Shown here piece by piece: positions 17,322 through 26,421 of a stretch of 62,453 nucleotides of DNA. The notes beneath the pieces were generated by a model. That model was not told the origin of the DNA. It searched no databases and saw only the letters and a list, made by a program, of their open reading frames with translations. The position numbers and the translations under genes were made by a program. Within the stretch, counting starts at the first letter, position 1; the number at the start of each line of letters is the position of its first letter. Source of the DNA: Hyphomicrobiales bacterium (GTDB taxonomy: Bacteria; Pseudomonadota; Alphaproteobacteria; Rhizobiales; Rhizobiaceae); NCBI GenBank assembly GCA_011087605.1, contig JAALLE010000011.1, positions 1-62,453 of the forward strand, in the 5' to 3' direction.

Positions 17322-20300
17322 ATGAACATTTTGACCCGCTTCGGCATTAGCCACAATCGCCTCACCATCCTCGTTATGATCGGACTCCTGCTGCAAGGCA
17401 TGATTTCCTATTCAGGTCTTTCCAAACGCGAAGACCCGTCGATTACAGTTCGTACCGTGGTCATCTCGGCCCAGTTTTCAGGCATGTCGCCGGAACGAAT
17501 TGAGGACCTGATCGCGGAGCCGATTGAACGCAAGGCCCGTGAGATCGCGGAAATTGACGACATCAAGACCCTGATCACTACCGGCAGCACAACCATCAAG
17601 CTGGATATCGGTGATTCCGTCCCCAGTTCTGCCCTTGCTGAAGTTCAACAGGACATTCGCAACAAAATGGCAGACCTTGAAAACAGTCTGCCGAAAGGTA
17701 CAAGAGGTCCCTTTGTCAATTCCAGTTACGGCAATGTCACCATCGTATCGGTTGCCATTACCGGAGAGGGCTTCAATTACAAAGAACTCAGTGACGCCGC
17801 AGAAGCCCTGCAAAAATTCGTCTATACGATTGAAGGCGTGGGTCGTGTCAGCCTGTATGGTGAACAGGACGAGCGGATTTATCTGGAGATCGACACCCGC
17901 AAACTGGCAGCCGTCGGTGTTGAAATTCAACAGGTTCTCAGTGATCTGGAATCGCAAAATGTTATTTTGCCGGCAGGTGAAGTCGATGCAGGTGGCATTG
18001 ATTTGGTGCTCGAAGCCAATGGCGACCTGAAGGACGTTGAAAGCATCAAGCAAGTGCTGACAAAAATTTCCGGCCTCAGCGGGTTTGTCCGTCTCGAGGA
18101 CCTTGTCTCGGTGCGCCGTGGCTATGTCGATCCGATGGTAAAACCGGTTTATTTTGACGGCCAGCAGTCCGTCATGGTCGCCGTGGAAATGTCGGATGGC
18201 GGGGACATTCAGGTGATTGGCAAGCGGCTGCGAGCCGCCATTGATCAACATGAAAATACCCAGCCGATCGGCATCGCCTACAATTATACCACCTACCAGG
18301 AATCGAAGGTCACTGCTTCGATCAACAATGCGCTGGAAAACGTCGCCCAGACTTTTGTGGTGGTGTTCGTCGTGATGCTGATCTTTCTGGGGCTGCGCGC
18401 CGCCTTCATCATCGCCTGTATTGTCCCATTTACCGTGATGTTTGCACTTATGGGCATGCAGCATTTGGGGGTCGAGCTTCAGCAGGTTTCAATTGCTGCG
18501 GTGATTATTTCACTTGGTCTGCTGGTTGATAACGGTCTGGTTGTGGTCGAGGACATTCAAACCAGATTGGCCCGCGGAGTGGCTCCCAAACAGGCTGCTG
18601 AAGAGGCTGGCGGTCAATTCACCGTTCCGCTGGCCGTAGCATCGATTACGACCGTATCCGCATTTATTCCACTGTTGATACTGGAGGGAACCGAAGGCGA
18701 ATACAGTTTCTCCCTTGGCGCGGTGGTCGGCGTCATGCTGTTTGGTTCCTGGCTGACGGCGCTTTATATTCTACCTGCCCTGACGGTCTGGCTGTCGAAT
18801 AACAAAAAACCATCCAAGGCTGACAATGGCCCAAATGCGCTGGTCCGGATTTATGGCGTTCTGGTCGACAGGGCGCTGAGTTTTTCGCTGATTGTCATAC
18901 CGCTGTGCTATCTGCTGGTTGCGTTTTCGGTGACGCTATTTGCCGATCTGAAAAAGGAAATGTTCCCGCTCAGTGCCCGCAATCAGTTCCTGATCTACCA
19001 GGATATGCCCAAGGGCACCGCAATATCCGCGACCGGCGCGGAGGCATTGTCGGTTCAGCAATGGTTATCCAATAAGGAAATTAATCCAGAAATTTCCAAT
19101 GTAACAACCTATGTCGGTGATGGTGGACCACGCTTCTATCTTGCCCTCAGCCCTGCCGATACCAATCCCGCCAGCGCATTCTTCCTGATCAATACAGAGG
19201 ACTTTGAAGGCGCTGTCACTGCCGCTGATCGGGCGCAACGCCACCTGCTGGAAAATCATCCCGCAGCTCGCTACAAAATCAAACGCCTCGCCATGGGCGG
19301 ATCGGAATCGGGCATCGTTGAGATTAAGATTTCCGGCCCAAATGCTGACCGGTTACTGGACCTGGCGCGTCAGGTGGAAGCAGGATTTGCCGAAGCACCG
19401 GGTGTTGTGCAAAACGAAAACGACTGGGGCAACAAGTCTCTCAAGATTGTCGTCAATGTGGCACAAGACAAGGCGCGTGAACTGGGAGTTACGTCAGAAT
19501 CTATCTCCAATGTGATGAATGCCTATTTCTCCGGCAGCACAATTTCTGAGTATCGCGAAGGTACCGATTCAATTCCCATTGTAGTTCGCGCAGAAAAGAG
19601 TTTCCGCGACAGTCTTGAAGACCTGTCAAACCTGTCGGTGTCAGCTCAGGGGCAGTTGATATCCCTCGACCGGGTGGCAACACTGTCGCCAAGGCTGGAA
19701 TTTTCGCAAATGCGGCGCGAGAACCAAAAACGACTGATCAAAATATCGGCAAAGAGTTCTCTGCTCAGTGCGGAACAGCTTTTAGCCGTCAACCGCGAAA
19801 CCATCGACAATCTCGACCTGCCAGCCGGTTTTTCAGTCGAGATAGCCGGTGAAACAACCAAAAGTGCAGAGGTCAATGAAAAATTGGCAGGTGGCTTGCC
19901 CCTCGCCTTCATGGTGATGATGATCGCGCTGATGTTCCAGTTCAACTCGGCCCGCCGGGTGATTTTGACCTTCATGACGATTCCGCTGATCATCATCGGT
20001 GCCCCACTGGCGCTGCTGATAACCAATCAACCCCTGTCATTCTTTGCGATATTGGGCATGATCTCGCTGGCCGGCATCATCATCAACAACGCCATCGTGT
20101 TGATTGACCAGGTCGATATTGAACGTCAATCCATGGAATTGCGGGATGCGGTGATAGCCGCCTCGCAAAAACGCCTCACTCCGATTATGTTGACATCTCT
20201 GACCACGGTGTTTGGATTACTGCCCATGGCGATCCTGGGTGGCGCCTTGTTTGAGCCGATGGCGACGCTGATGATCGGCGGGCTGGCAGTCGGATCAATT

Positions 20301-20408
20301 CTCACCCTGTTCTTCGTCCCCTGTGGCTATTACCTGTTTTTCCGCGGTTTCAAACGCACCAGTTCGTCTGCGAAAGATGTGCTGGAAGTAGCTGAATCGG
20401 AAAGCTAA
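17322..20408 (+). CDS. Efflux RND transporter permease
   Basis: The 1028-residue resistance-nodulation-division pump has the duplicated layout of 12 membrane helices and two large periplasmic loops. The helix-4 region reads GLLVDNGLVVVEDIQTRLAR, where many HAE1 pumps have VDDAIVVVENI. The second half carries the matching GIIINNAIVLIDQVDIE. It works with the lipoprotein adaptor just upstream to expel compounds across the envelope using the proton gradient. The substrate is unknown, and a TolC-type partner must come from elsewhere. Confidence 0.95.
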   Translation: MNILTRFGISHNRLTILVMIGLLLQGMISYSGLSKREDPSITVRTVVISAQFSGMSPERIEDLIAEPIERKAREIAEIDDIKTLITTGSTTIKLDIGDSVPSSALAEVQQDIRNKMADLENSLPKGTRGPFVNSSYGNVTIVSVAITGEGFNYKELSDAAEALQKFVYTIEGVGRVSLYGEQDERIYLEIDTRKLAAVGVEIQQVLSDLESQNVILPAGEVDAGGIDLVLEANGDLKDVESIKQVLTKISGLSGFVRLEDLVSVRRGYVDPMVKPVYFDGQQSVMVAVEMSDGGDIQVIGKRLRAAIDQHENTQPIGIAYNYTTYQESKVTASINNALENVAQTFVVVFVVMLIFLGLRAAFIIACIVPFTVMFALMGMQHLGVELQQVSIAAVIISLGLLVDNGLVVVEDIQTRLARGVAPKQAAEEAGGQFTVPLAVASITTVSAFIPLLILEGTEGEYSFSLGAVVGVMLFGSWLTALYILPALTVWLSNNKKPSKADNGPNALVRIYGVLVDRALSFSLIVIPLCYLLVAFSVTLFADLKKEMFPLSARNQFLIYQDMPKGTAISATGAEALSVQQWLSNKEINPEISNVTTYVGDGGPRFYLALSPADTNPASAFFLINTEDFEGAVTAADRAQRHLLENHPAARYKIKRLAMGGSESGIVEIKISGPNADRLLDLARQVEAGFAEAPGVVQNENDWGNKSLKIVVNVAQDKARELGVTSESISNVMNAYFSGSTISEYREGTDSIPIVVRAEKSFRDSLEDLSNLSVSAQGQLISLDRVATLSPRLEFSQMRRENQKRLIKISAKSSLLSAEQLLAVNRETIDNLDLPAGFSVEIAGETTKSAEVNEKLAGGLPLAFMVMMIALMFQFNSARRVILTFMTIPLIIIGAPLALLITNQPLSFFAILGMISLAGIIINNAIVLIDQVDIERQSMELRDAVIAASQKRLTPIMLTSLTTVFGLLPMAILGGALFEPMATLMIGGLAVGSILTLFFVPCGYYLFFRGFKRTSSSAKDVLEVAESES

Positions 20409-20567
20409 TTCCGACCAAGGCGAACACTGGTCACCTGCCCGTTCAGACACGCAATGCCCGAAGTCAAAACAGCGTTGATGGGAGTGTTGTAAACTATATG
20501 TTAAGTATTTGAATTCGCGGCAAGCTGTGGTAGGCAGAGCGACTATCTGAGTTGGGTACTTACGATT

Positions 20568-21165
20568 ATGAAATCAAACTTTCTGTCCGCAATAGTGGGG
20601 ACCGTTGCACTGTTGGCTTTTTTGGGCACAGCGCAGGCACAATCTTTTCAAATTGATGAAGCGCGATTCGGCGGCGCCTGGATTGATATGCCCTTTGGGG
20701 AAGAGGAGAGTTACTACAATTACAACTTCCCCGGCATTAACGGTGAAATACTTTTCACACCCTTTGATTTCGACATGAGCGAAGATGGTACCGAAGGCAT
20801 TTTGCGTACAATACTAACGCCACGCCTGCATGTTGGTACCACAATATCATTCGATGACGCGTCACCCAGCTCAATTTACACGGGTCTGACCTGGCACCAC
20901 CAACTCACCGAGCAATTCTTCGTAGAAGCTTCTTTTGGGGGGCGCTGCACGACGGCGAGAAAAGTCTCAAACAGATTTCAGCGACCAAGTATCAATGGGG
21001 CCTCGGGTCAAACCTGTTGTTCCGTGAATCTGTGTCGATTGGTGTCAACCTGACTGACACCATCAATGTGTTGTTGCAACTATCCCATATGTCCCATACC
21101 GAGTTGGCAGGCGCGAGAATCACGGGCAGACAGATCTGGCGCTGAAATTCGGCAAGAAATTTTAG
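20568..21165 (+). pseudogene. PagL-like lipid A 3-O-deacylase (acyloxyacyl hydrolase), frameshifted twice
   Basis: The first frame starts with a signal peptide (LSAIVGTVALLAFLGTAQA) and runs to ...VEASFGG. At the G6 run (20937-20942) the family sequence jumps to another frame (ALHDGEKSLKQ... LGSNLLFRE... QLSHMSH), which carries the HxS active-site motif of PagL. After about 21114 it jumps again to a third frame (ENHGQTDLALKFGKKF) ending at 21165. Both shifts fit single-base deletions. If intact it would be an outer-membrane beta-barrel enzyme removing an acyl chain from lipid A. Two independent shifts suggest a decayed gene; sequence error remains possible. Confidence 0.75.
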
Positions 21166-21289
21166 TCGTATAAGTTTCGCGTTTGCTGGGCGGATGCCGC
21201 CGCTGATAATTTGCCAATCGGGTTGTGCGGAGTAACAGCCTTATCCGATCGGTCCGGTATAGTTGTTAGTTCATGATCGGCCATTGCTG

Positions 21290-21440
21290 CAATTGGATGA
21301 TTGTTTCGGGTGTCGGCGGCCTGTATCAAAGGGCGCTGTGAGGTCGTTTGGTGTTTAAGTGTTGACGCCACTTCTCGATGATAATTTGAGCTTCTTTCAA
21401 TGAATAGAATATTTCACGGTTGAGCAGCTCAACGTGTGTT
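21290..21440 (-). mobile_element. Remnant of an IS3-family transposase (C-terminal end)
   Basis: Translation of the minus strand gives a stretch typical of the end of IS3-family OrfB: ELLNREIFYSLKEAQIIIEK, then WRQHLNTKRPHSAL, an in-frame TGA, and YRPPTPETI. The TGA replaces the Gly of the usual SALGYRPP pattern. Nothing upstream resembles the DDE catalytic core and no inverted repeats were found, so this is a decayed scrap. The flanks, about 21166-21289 and 21441-21592, show no recognisable gene. Confidence 0.7.
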
Positions 21441-21592
21441 GTGGATATTCCAGTTGACTGAGCGCGTGATGATGCGGTCTATCTGCTGTTCAACCGGGAA
21501 CCGCCAGTCCGGGTAACAAATCATGCGGCTTACTGAGTGTTGGAAACACCCAGCCGTAACAGGTTACAAAATCAGGGCACTAAAATCTGAAT

Positions 21593-21679
21593 TGGTGCGG
21601 CCGAGAAGACTCGAACTTCCACGGGTTTTACCCCACAGCGACCTCAACGCTGCGCGTCTACCAGTTCCGCCACGGCCGC
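21593..21679 (-). tRNA. tRNA-Leu (anticodon GAG)
   Basis: The 87-nt class II tRNA with encoded CCA has a 7-bp acceptor stem GCGGCCG/CGGCCGC, the D-arm TGGCGGAACTGGTAGACGC, the anticodon stem-loop CAGCG-TTGAGGT-CGCTG and a long variable arm, then the T-arm with GTTCGAGTC. It reads CTY leucine codons. It lies between the decayed PagL/IS region and lipB. Confidence 0.97.
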
Positions 21680-21842
21680 ACTTGCCACGTCTTTTGACTG
21701 GTCGCGGCGGTGTAACAAAGGCCATCGCCCGACACAAGCAGAAAAGCGCGTTTGACCGTAATCAACACCAATCGGGATGGATTTTACGGCCTCTGCCCTT
21801 TCTGCCCTTGTACTGGGTCGCTGGCTTTGCCACATAGCGCCC

Positions 21843-22562
21843 ATGAATACGCCCCGCGAGCTCCTGCAAACCAGCTTTTTGCCGTCCAATGGCGCGCCGG
21901 CGGTCGATTGGATCATCTCAGATGATCCGGTCGATTATCAAACGGCGATAAACTGGATGGAAGATCGTGCTCAGGCGATTGCTCAGGGGGAAGCGCGCGA
22001 ATGCGTCTGGCTGCTGGAACATACGCCTCTTTACACTGCCGGTACCAGCGCAGATTCCAGCGATCTGGTGCAGCCCGATCGGTTTCCCGTGCATCAAACC
22101 GGACGGGGTGGTCAATATACCTATCATGGCCCGGGCCAGAGGGTTGCCTATGTCATGCTTGACCTGAAACGTCGACAACCGGATGTACGGGTCTTTGTCT
22201 CGGCGCTCGAACGCTGGGTCATCGATACGCTGGACGCCTTTAACGTGGTTGGAGAACGACGCGAAGACCGGGTCGGTGTTTGGGTTGCCAGGCCGGAAAA
22301 AGCAGCACCTGACGGTCAGATTGCCGAAGACAAAATTGCCGCCATCGGCATTCGGTTGCGCAAATGGGTGTCGTTTCACGGCATCGCCATAAATGTCGAA
22401 CCCGATCTGGAACATTTTGCTGGAATCATCCCCTGTGGCGTCACCCAGCACGGCGTCACCAGCCTTATAGACCTCGGCCTGCCCGTGACACTGGCCGATG
22501 TCGATATCGCCCTGAAAGCCGCTTTTCAGCCGATATTCGGCCTGGTCGACGAACGATCCTGA
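21843..22562 (+). CDS. lipB: Lipoyl(octanoyl) transferase LipB
   Basis: The 239-residue enzyme moves octanoyl groups from acyl carrier protein to lipoyl domains of 2-oxoacid dehydrogenases and the glycine cleavage H protein. Family motifs are clear: [34 protein letters not shown], the catalytic Lys in [16 protein letters not shown] and the catalytic Cys in GIIPCGV. The ATG at 21843 fits the usual N-terminus, although no strong Shine-Dalgarno is seen; an earlier in-frame ATG at 21777 adds 22 residues. Its last 37 bp overlap the convergent MobA-like gene. Confidence 0.96.
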   Translation: MNTPRELLQTSFLPSNGAPAVDWIISDDPVDYQTAINWMEDRAQAIAQGEARECVWLLEHTPLYTAGTSADSSDLVQPDRFPVHQTGRGGQYTYHGPGQRVAYVMLDLKRRQPDVRVFVSALERWVIDTLDAFNVVGERREDRVGVWVARPEKAAPDGQIAEDKIAAIGIRLRKWVSFHGIAINVEPDLEHFAGIIPCGVTQHGVTSLIDLGLPVTLADVDIALKAAFQPIFGLVDERS

Positions 22563-23143
22563 ACTGCAAAAGCGTTGGGTGTATCGAAATCCCGCGCCGC
22601 CGCCTCGCCGATTTCAACCAGAACATGTTGATCCAAATGACGCTTGATCAGGTCGCGGGCGCCCATATCTCCACCAAGTTTCAACAATTCGGGAAAAAGT
22701 GAGCCAGGAAACAGCACCGGATTGCCGGGTTTTCCACCGCACGATGCCTGTACAATGTAGCTGCCTGAATGATCTTTGAACGCTGCAATGAGGGTTTCAA
22801 TATGCGCGGAAGTTACCATTGGCATGTCACCCAGCAAGACGAGGGCCGCATCAGCCTGCATGTCCAAAGCCTGCAGAATTCCAACCCGAAGCGACGAGGC
22901 CATGCCGCTGGCAAAATCCGGGTTTTCAACACTTAAAGTGTCACTCTCCAGATGTTTGGCGAGTTTTTCCTTTTGATGTCCTGTCACCACCACCACGTTG
23001 CTTAGCGAACTTGCCTGAGCGGCCTTCAACACATGGGCAATCAGAGGCTGGCCCTGCCATATCTTGGTAAGCTTGTTCACAGTCCCCATGCGTGTTGAAC
23101 GACCGGCGGCGAGCACAATGCCGATGATCGATTGTCCAACCAT
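22526..23143 (-). CDS. MobA/MocA-like nucleotidyltransferase
   Basis: The 205-residue product has the NTP-transferase fold of the molybdenum cofactor cytidylyl/guanylyltransferase group. Visible motifs are [11 protein letters not shown] at the N-terminus (nucleotide binding), [18 protein letters not shown] (metal-binding Asp) and GNPVLFPG. In xanthine dehydrogenase/CO dehydrogenase-type systems such enzymes make molybdopterin cytosine dinucleotide. It is the last gene of the six-gene cluster and starts 3 bp after the molybdopterin-binding gene stops. Its 3' end overlaps lipB by 37 bp. Confidence 0.88.
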   Translation of the reverse strand: MVGQSIIGIVLAAGRSTRMGTVNKLTKIWQGQPLIAHVLKAAQASSLSNVVVVTGHQKEKLAKHLESDTLSVENPDFASGMASSLRVGILQALDMQADAALVLLGDMPMVTSAHIETLIAAFKDHSGSYIVQASCGGKPGNPVLFPGSLFPELLKLGGDMGARDLIKRHLDQHVLVEIGEAAARDFDTPNAFAVQDRSSTRPNIG

Positions 23144-23146
23144 GGT

Positions 23147-24145
23147 TCAGCCTTCCCGGGGCTGCGGCCGGGCCGAGATTTCCATCAGCAGCCCCCCGAC
23201 CCCAAGGCCGGACAGATAGGACTGGTCCACCGGCAGATCGCAAATCACCCGCTGCAGCACCCAGTCAAACCCGTTTTCAGCCGGGCTGCGAGCACAACCG
23301 GGCGCGCCGATAATTGTCTTCCCATTGATTTGTCCGAGCAACAGCAAATTACCAGGATCAACGGGCATGCCAAAATAGTGTACCTGGCCGCCACAGTCTT
23401 CGATCCCCGATGGTATAACATCAGCCCGATCGGTGATCGCCGAAGCGCCAAATATGATCAACACATCGCACTCCTCCTGCAGCGCGTTTATAGCTCCGGC
23501 AACCGCATCGGAATTATGTTCGACCCTGTTTTCAGAAACGATGAGGCTTCCGGACGGACGCAGTCGATCCGCCAAAATCCGGGCGGTCTTGTCCATTGTT
23601 GCCGATTTCAGCGAGGGTAATCTTGTAGCAATCAGTCCAATCTTCAAGCGTCTGGAAGCCGTCAGTTGCAGAACTTCCCCCTGGGTGATGACATCAAGTG
23701 CTTGATTCATCAGACCATCTTCAACCGCGAAAGGAATGATCTTTACGGTCGCCACCATACGGCCGGCCTCGACAAATTCTCCGTCATTCAGGCAGGCCAG
23801 CGTGATGGAGGGAGAAATGCGGTTAAGCTGGTCAACCAATCGCCTGTCGGCCAGAAATATTCCGGTGTTTGCCGCATAGATATTGACCCGCCCGGTAAAG
23901 GCATCCGCCGAATTGAGTTGAGATTTGCATAGCGCGGAAGCGATCCGGCTTGCAGCGGCATTCTCCTCCACGTCACCCGGCTCAAGCTGCGCCACTGTCA
24001 GCCGTTCTGCCCCCATATTTTGCAGGTCCGCTATGTCCTGTTGGGTGAGAACATGTCCCTTTTTCAACCGCCGGTCGGGCAGCACAATGGCGTGGGCGAC
24101 TAGAGCATCCCTGGCTTGCGATACGGGTATCTCACCGAATTTCAC
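23147..24145 (-). CDS. Molybdopterin-binding (MoeA/MogA-like) protein
   Basis: The 332-residue protein begins MKFGEIPVSQARDALVAHAI as in MoeA-like proteins. Its C-terminal half carries the molybdopterin-binding fold, with RLKIGLIATRLPSLKSA, DVLIIFGASAITDRADVIPS, GQVHYFGMPVDPGNLLLLG and IIGAPGCARSPAENGFDWVL. In many alphaproteobacteria, to my knowledge, this part is fused to a MobA-like domain; here the two are separate genes 3 bp apart. Its start overlaps the xdhC stop by 4 bp. It probably handles molybdenum cofactor for a hydroxylase. Confidence 0.85.
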   Translation of the reverse strand: MKFGEIPVSQARDALVAHAIVLPDRRLKKGHVLTQQDIADLQNMGAERLTVAQLEPGDVEENAAASRIASALCKSQLNSADAFTGRVNIYAANTGIFLADRRLVDQLNRISPSITLACLNDGEFVEAGRMVATVKIIPFAVEDGLMNQALDVITQGEVLQLTASRRLKIGLIATRLPSLKSATMDKTARILADRLRPSGSLIVSENRVEHNSDAVAGAINALQEECDVLIIFGASAITDRADVIPSGIEDCGGQVHYFGMPVDPGNLLLLGQINGKTIIGAPGCARSPAENGFDWVLQRVICDLPVDQSYLSGLGVGGLLMEISARPQPREG

Positions 24146-24828
24146 GCCTGCGGACCTTTTCTCAATGTCTCGATAACTTCGCCAATTATCGAAACGGCTA
24201 TTTCTGCCGGGTTGGCGCCGCCAATATCCAACCCGATGGGCGCATGAATACGCTGTGTCGTCGTCTCGTCAATTCCAGCTTCTGTGAACCGCGCAAGTCG
24301 TTTGGCATGGGTCTTTCGGCTGCCCAACGCGCCGACATAAAAACACTGTTGCTGCAGCGCCGACTGCAGCGCGAAATCGTCGATTTTGGGATCGTGGGTT
24401 ACTGCCACCAGTGCCGTATAGGCATCGAGTGGGCGGTCATCCAATATTTCCTGTGGCCATTCAGCCAGCAATTCCACCGAAGGAAATCGTTCAGCCGAGG
24501 CAAAGGCGGTGCGCGGGTCAATCACCAGAACATCAAAGCCACAGGCCTGTGCCATTGGCACCAAAGCCTGGGAAATGTGCACGGCCCCGATAATCACCAG
24601 CCGTGGCGAGGGAACATGGACCTGGATGAAAGTTTCTTTCTCCTGCAAGATAACAATACCCGACTTGCCGGACTTCAACCGCTGCTCGACCTGTTGTCGC
24701 AGCGCATCATCCATCTGCGCATCACTGTTCAGCAGGACTTGTTTGCCGGTGGCAATATCAGTCACCAGCGCCACCGGCCGTCGCTCCTGCCGTGCAGCGT
24801 TTATGTCGGCGAGTATCCGGGCATCCAT
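24142..24828 (-). CDS. XdhC family protein, Rossmann part
   Basis: The 228-residue product corresponds to the C-terminal Rossmann domain of XdhC/CoxF proteins, shown by RLVIIGAVHISQALVPMAQA, DVLVIDPRTAFASAERFP, TALVAVTHDPKIDD and YVGALGSRKTHAKRL. XdhC-type chaperones bind molybdenum cofactor and insert the sulfurated form into Mo-hydroxylases. The N-terminal domain of the usual full-length protein is encoded separately just upstream (24842-25186). The stop overlaps the next start by 4 bp. Confidence 0.9.
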   Translation of the reverse strand: MDARILADINAARQERRPVALVTDIATGKQVLLNSDAQMDDALRQQVEQRLKSGKSGIVILQEKETFIQVHVPSPRLVIIGAVHISQALVPMAQACGFDVLVIDPRTAFASAERFPSVELLAEWPQEILDDRPLDAYTALVAVTHDPKIDDFALQSALQQQCFYVGALGSRKTHAKRLARFTEAGIDETTTQRIHAPIGLDIGGANPAEIAVSIIGEVIETLRKGPQA

Positions 24829-24841
24829 TTAATTCAGACCA

Positions 24842-25186
24842 CTATTGAACACTGTGAGCCACGCTGGTCACCGGTTCCAAATAGACGCGGATCTTGCCGC
24901 CACAGGAAAGTCCGACTTCCCAGGCAGTTTCGTCGGCCACGCCAAATTCGAGGACTTTTGGCTGGCCAGTTTCGATTGCTTCAACCGCCTCAAATACAAC
25001 CGCTCCTTCCACACAACCACCGGAAACCGATCCTTCAAAATTGCCTTCGGAGTCGATCACCAGATGACTGCCCACAGGGCGCGGTGCCGATCCCCAGGTC
25101 TCAATAACTGTGGCCAAAGCTACATTGCGGCCTTCCGATTGCCATTTCTGCGCCACGGCAAGCGTATCATTTTGCTGTTCCATCAT
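24842..25186 (-). CDS. XdhC/CoxI N-terminal domain protein
   Basis: The 114-residue protein matches the XdhC_CoxI domain alone: VALATVIETWGSAPRPVGSH, EGSVSGGCVEGAVV and VGLSCGGKIRVYLEP, with the conserved cysteines of the SGGC and SCGG loops. It is a stand-alone half; the Rossmann half is the next gene, 13 bp downstream. It likely forms a complex with that protein to mature a Mo-hydroxylase. Confidence 0.9.
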   Translation of the reverse strand: MMEQQNDTLAVAQKWQSEGRNVALATVIETWGSAPRPVGSHLVIDSEGNFEGSVSGGCVEGAVVFEAVEAIETGQPKVLEFGVADETAWEVGLSCGGKIRVYLEPVTSVAHSVQ

Positions 25187-25216
25187 GGATCTAATCTAGA
25201 GCAATTTGCCCACCAT

Positions 25217-26413
25217 TCAACGGGTTGATGCCGGACCAAGCGCCGCGCAGAGGTCGCCCAGCGATTCCAGCGAATGAACAGCACGGAAATCGTCCACATG
25301 AGGTAGCATGATGCGCACCCCGGCCGCCCGTGGCTCAAACCCATCAAATCGCAACAACGGGTTCAGCCAGATCAGGCGACGGCAGCTCTTGTGCAACCGT
25401 TCGATTTCTCGTTCCAGTTGCACAAGGTCACCTTCATCACGCGCCCGCTCCAGCCCGTCCGTGATCAGCAGGACAACCGCCCCCTGCCCCAAAACGCGGC
25501 GTCCCCATTGGCGGTTAAACGTTGTCAACGTTTCACCAATACGGGTTCCGCCTTCCCAGTCGACCACCGATCCTGAAACATCGTCCAGCGCCTGATCAGG
25601 ATCCTTGGCCCGCAAAGCACGGGTGATATTGGTCAGGCGGGTGCCAAACAAAAATGTGTGTACCCGCTTTCGCTTGTCCGTTAACGCATGGAGAAAATGC
25701 AGGAAAATGCGGCTGTATTGGCTCATCGATCCGGAAATATCCGCCAGCACCACCAATGGGGGCTGAACCAGGCGCGGTTCCCTGAAGCTCGGCAGGATCA
25801 AATCGCCCCCAGTATTCATTGATTTGCGCAGTACCGCCCTGGCATCAAACAAATTGCCGCGATTGGAGGGTTTGAAACGACGTGTACGCACCTGATCAAT
25901 TGGCAATTGCAGGCGTTGAATTTCCTGTCGGGCCGTGGCGAATTCCTCCGCTGTCATCTGGGCAAAATCCTTTTTGCGCAGAACTTCATTGGCACTCATT
26001 GAAAAACTTGCGTCTATCTCAATTTCGGGCCGTTCCTGTTGTTGTTTTTCTTCCTTTTGAAACAGCGCTTCGGCAGCCCGCGACTGCCCAGCCTTGGGTT
26101 TTTCCTTTTCGGCGCGGGGATCGGCCACGGGGGCAAACATGGCGATCATTTTTTCAACCAGATCACGCGAACGCCAAAACAGTTTGAACGCCTCATCAAA
26201 GACCGGGTGATCCTCCTTACGGCTGACGAAAACGCAATGCAGCGTCCAGTACAGATCGTCGCGGCTGCCAATTCCAGCCGCCTCAACTGCGCGCACTCCT
26301 TCCACCGCGGAAGCGGGCCCCACCCGCAATCCGGCATCGCGCAGGGCGCGGGCAAAATACAAGATGTTATTGGTAAGCTTGCCGACTTCCGATGACTGAG
26401 GAGCATCCGCCAT
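25217..26413 (-). CDS. coxE: CoxE-like VWA-domain protein
   Basis: The 398-residue protein has a von Willebrand A domain of the CoxE type with the metal-ion-dependent adhesion motif in VVLADISGSMSQYS (about residues 222-235). The N-terminal part contains SSEVGKLTNNILYFARALRD and a charged linker. CoxE works with the MoxR-type ATPase CoxD in assembling the CuSMoO2 active site of carbon monoxide dehydrogenase. It follows coxD by 8 bp. Related pairs also serve other enzymes, so the client is not certain. Confidence 0.9.
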   Translation of the reverse strand: MADAPQSSEVGKLTNNILYFARALRDAGLRVGPASAVEGVRAVEAAGIGSRDDLYWTLHCVFVSRKEDHPVFDEAFKLFWRSRDLVEKMIAMFAPVADPRAEKEKPKAGQSRAAEALFQKEEKQQQERPEIEIDASFSMSANEVLRKKDFAQMTAEEFATARQEIQRLQLPIDQVRTRRFKPSNRGNLFDARAVLRKSMNTGGDLILPSFREPRLVQPPLVVLADISGSMSQYSRIFLHFLHALTDKRKRVHTFLFGTRLTNITRALRAKDPDQALDDVSGSVVDWEGGTRIGETLTTFNRQWGRRVLGQGAVVLLITDGLERARDEGDLVQLEREIERLHKSCRRLIWLNPLLRFDGFEPRAAGVRIMLPHVDDFRAVHSLESLGDLCAALGPASTR

Positions 26414-26421
26414 AACGTAGC

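Noticed and set aside
20931-20945. Programmed ribosomal frameshifting at the G6 run in the PagL-like gene
   Set aside because: A second uncorrected frame change downstream means one shift would not restore the protein; decay or sequence error is simpler.
21777-21842. Earlier lipB start at 21777
   Set aside because: The 22 extra residues do not resemble LipB N-termini and begin close to the divergent tRNA gene; ATG at 21843 fits better.
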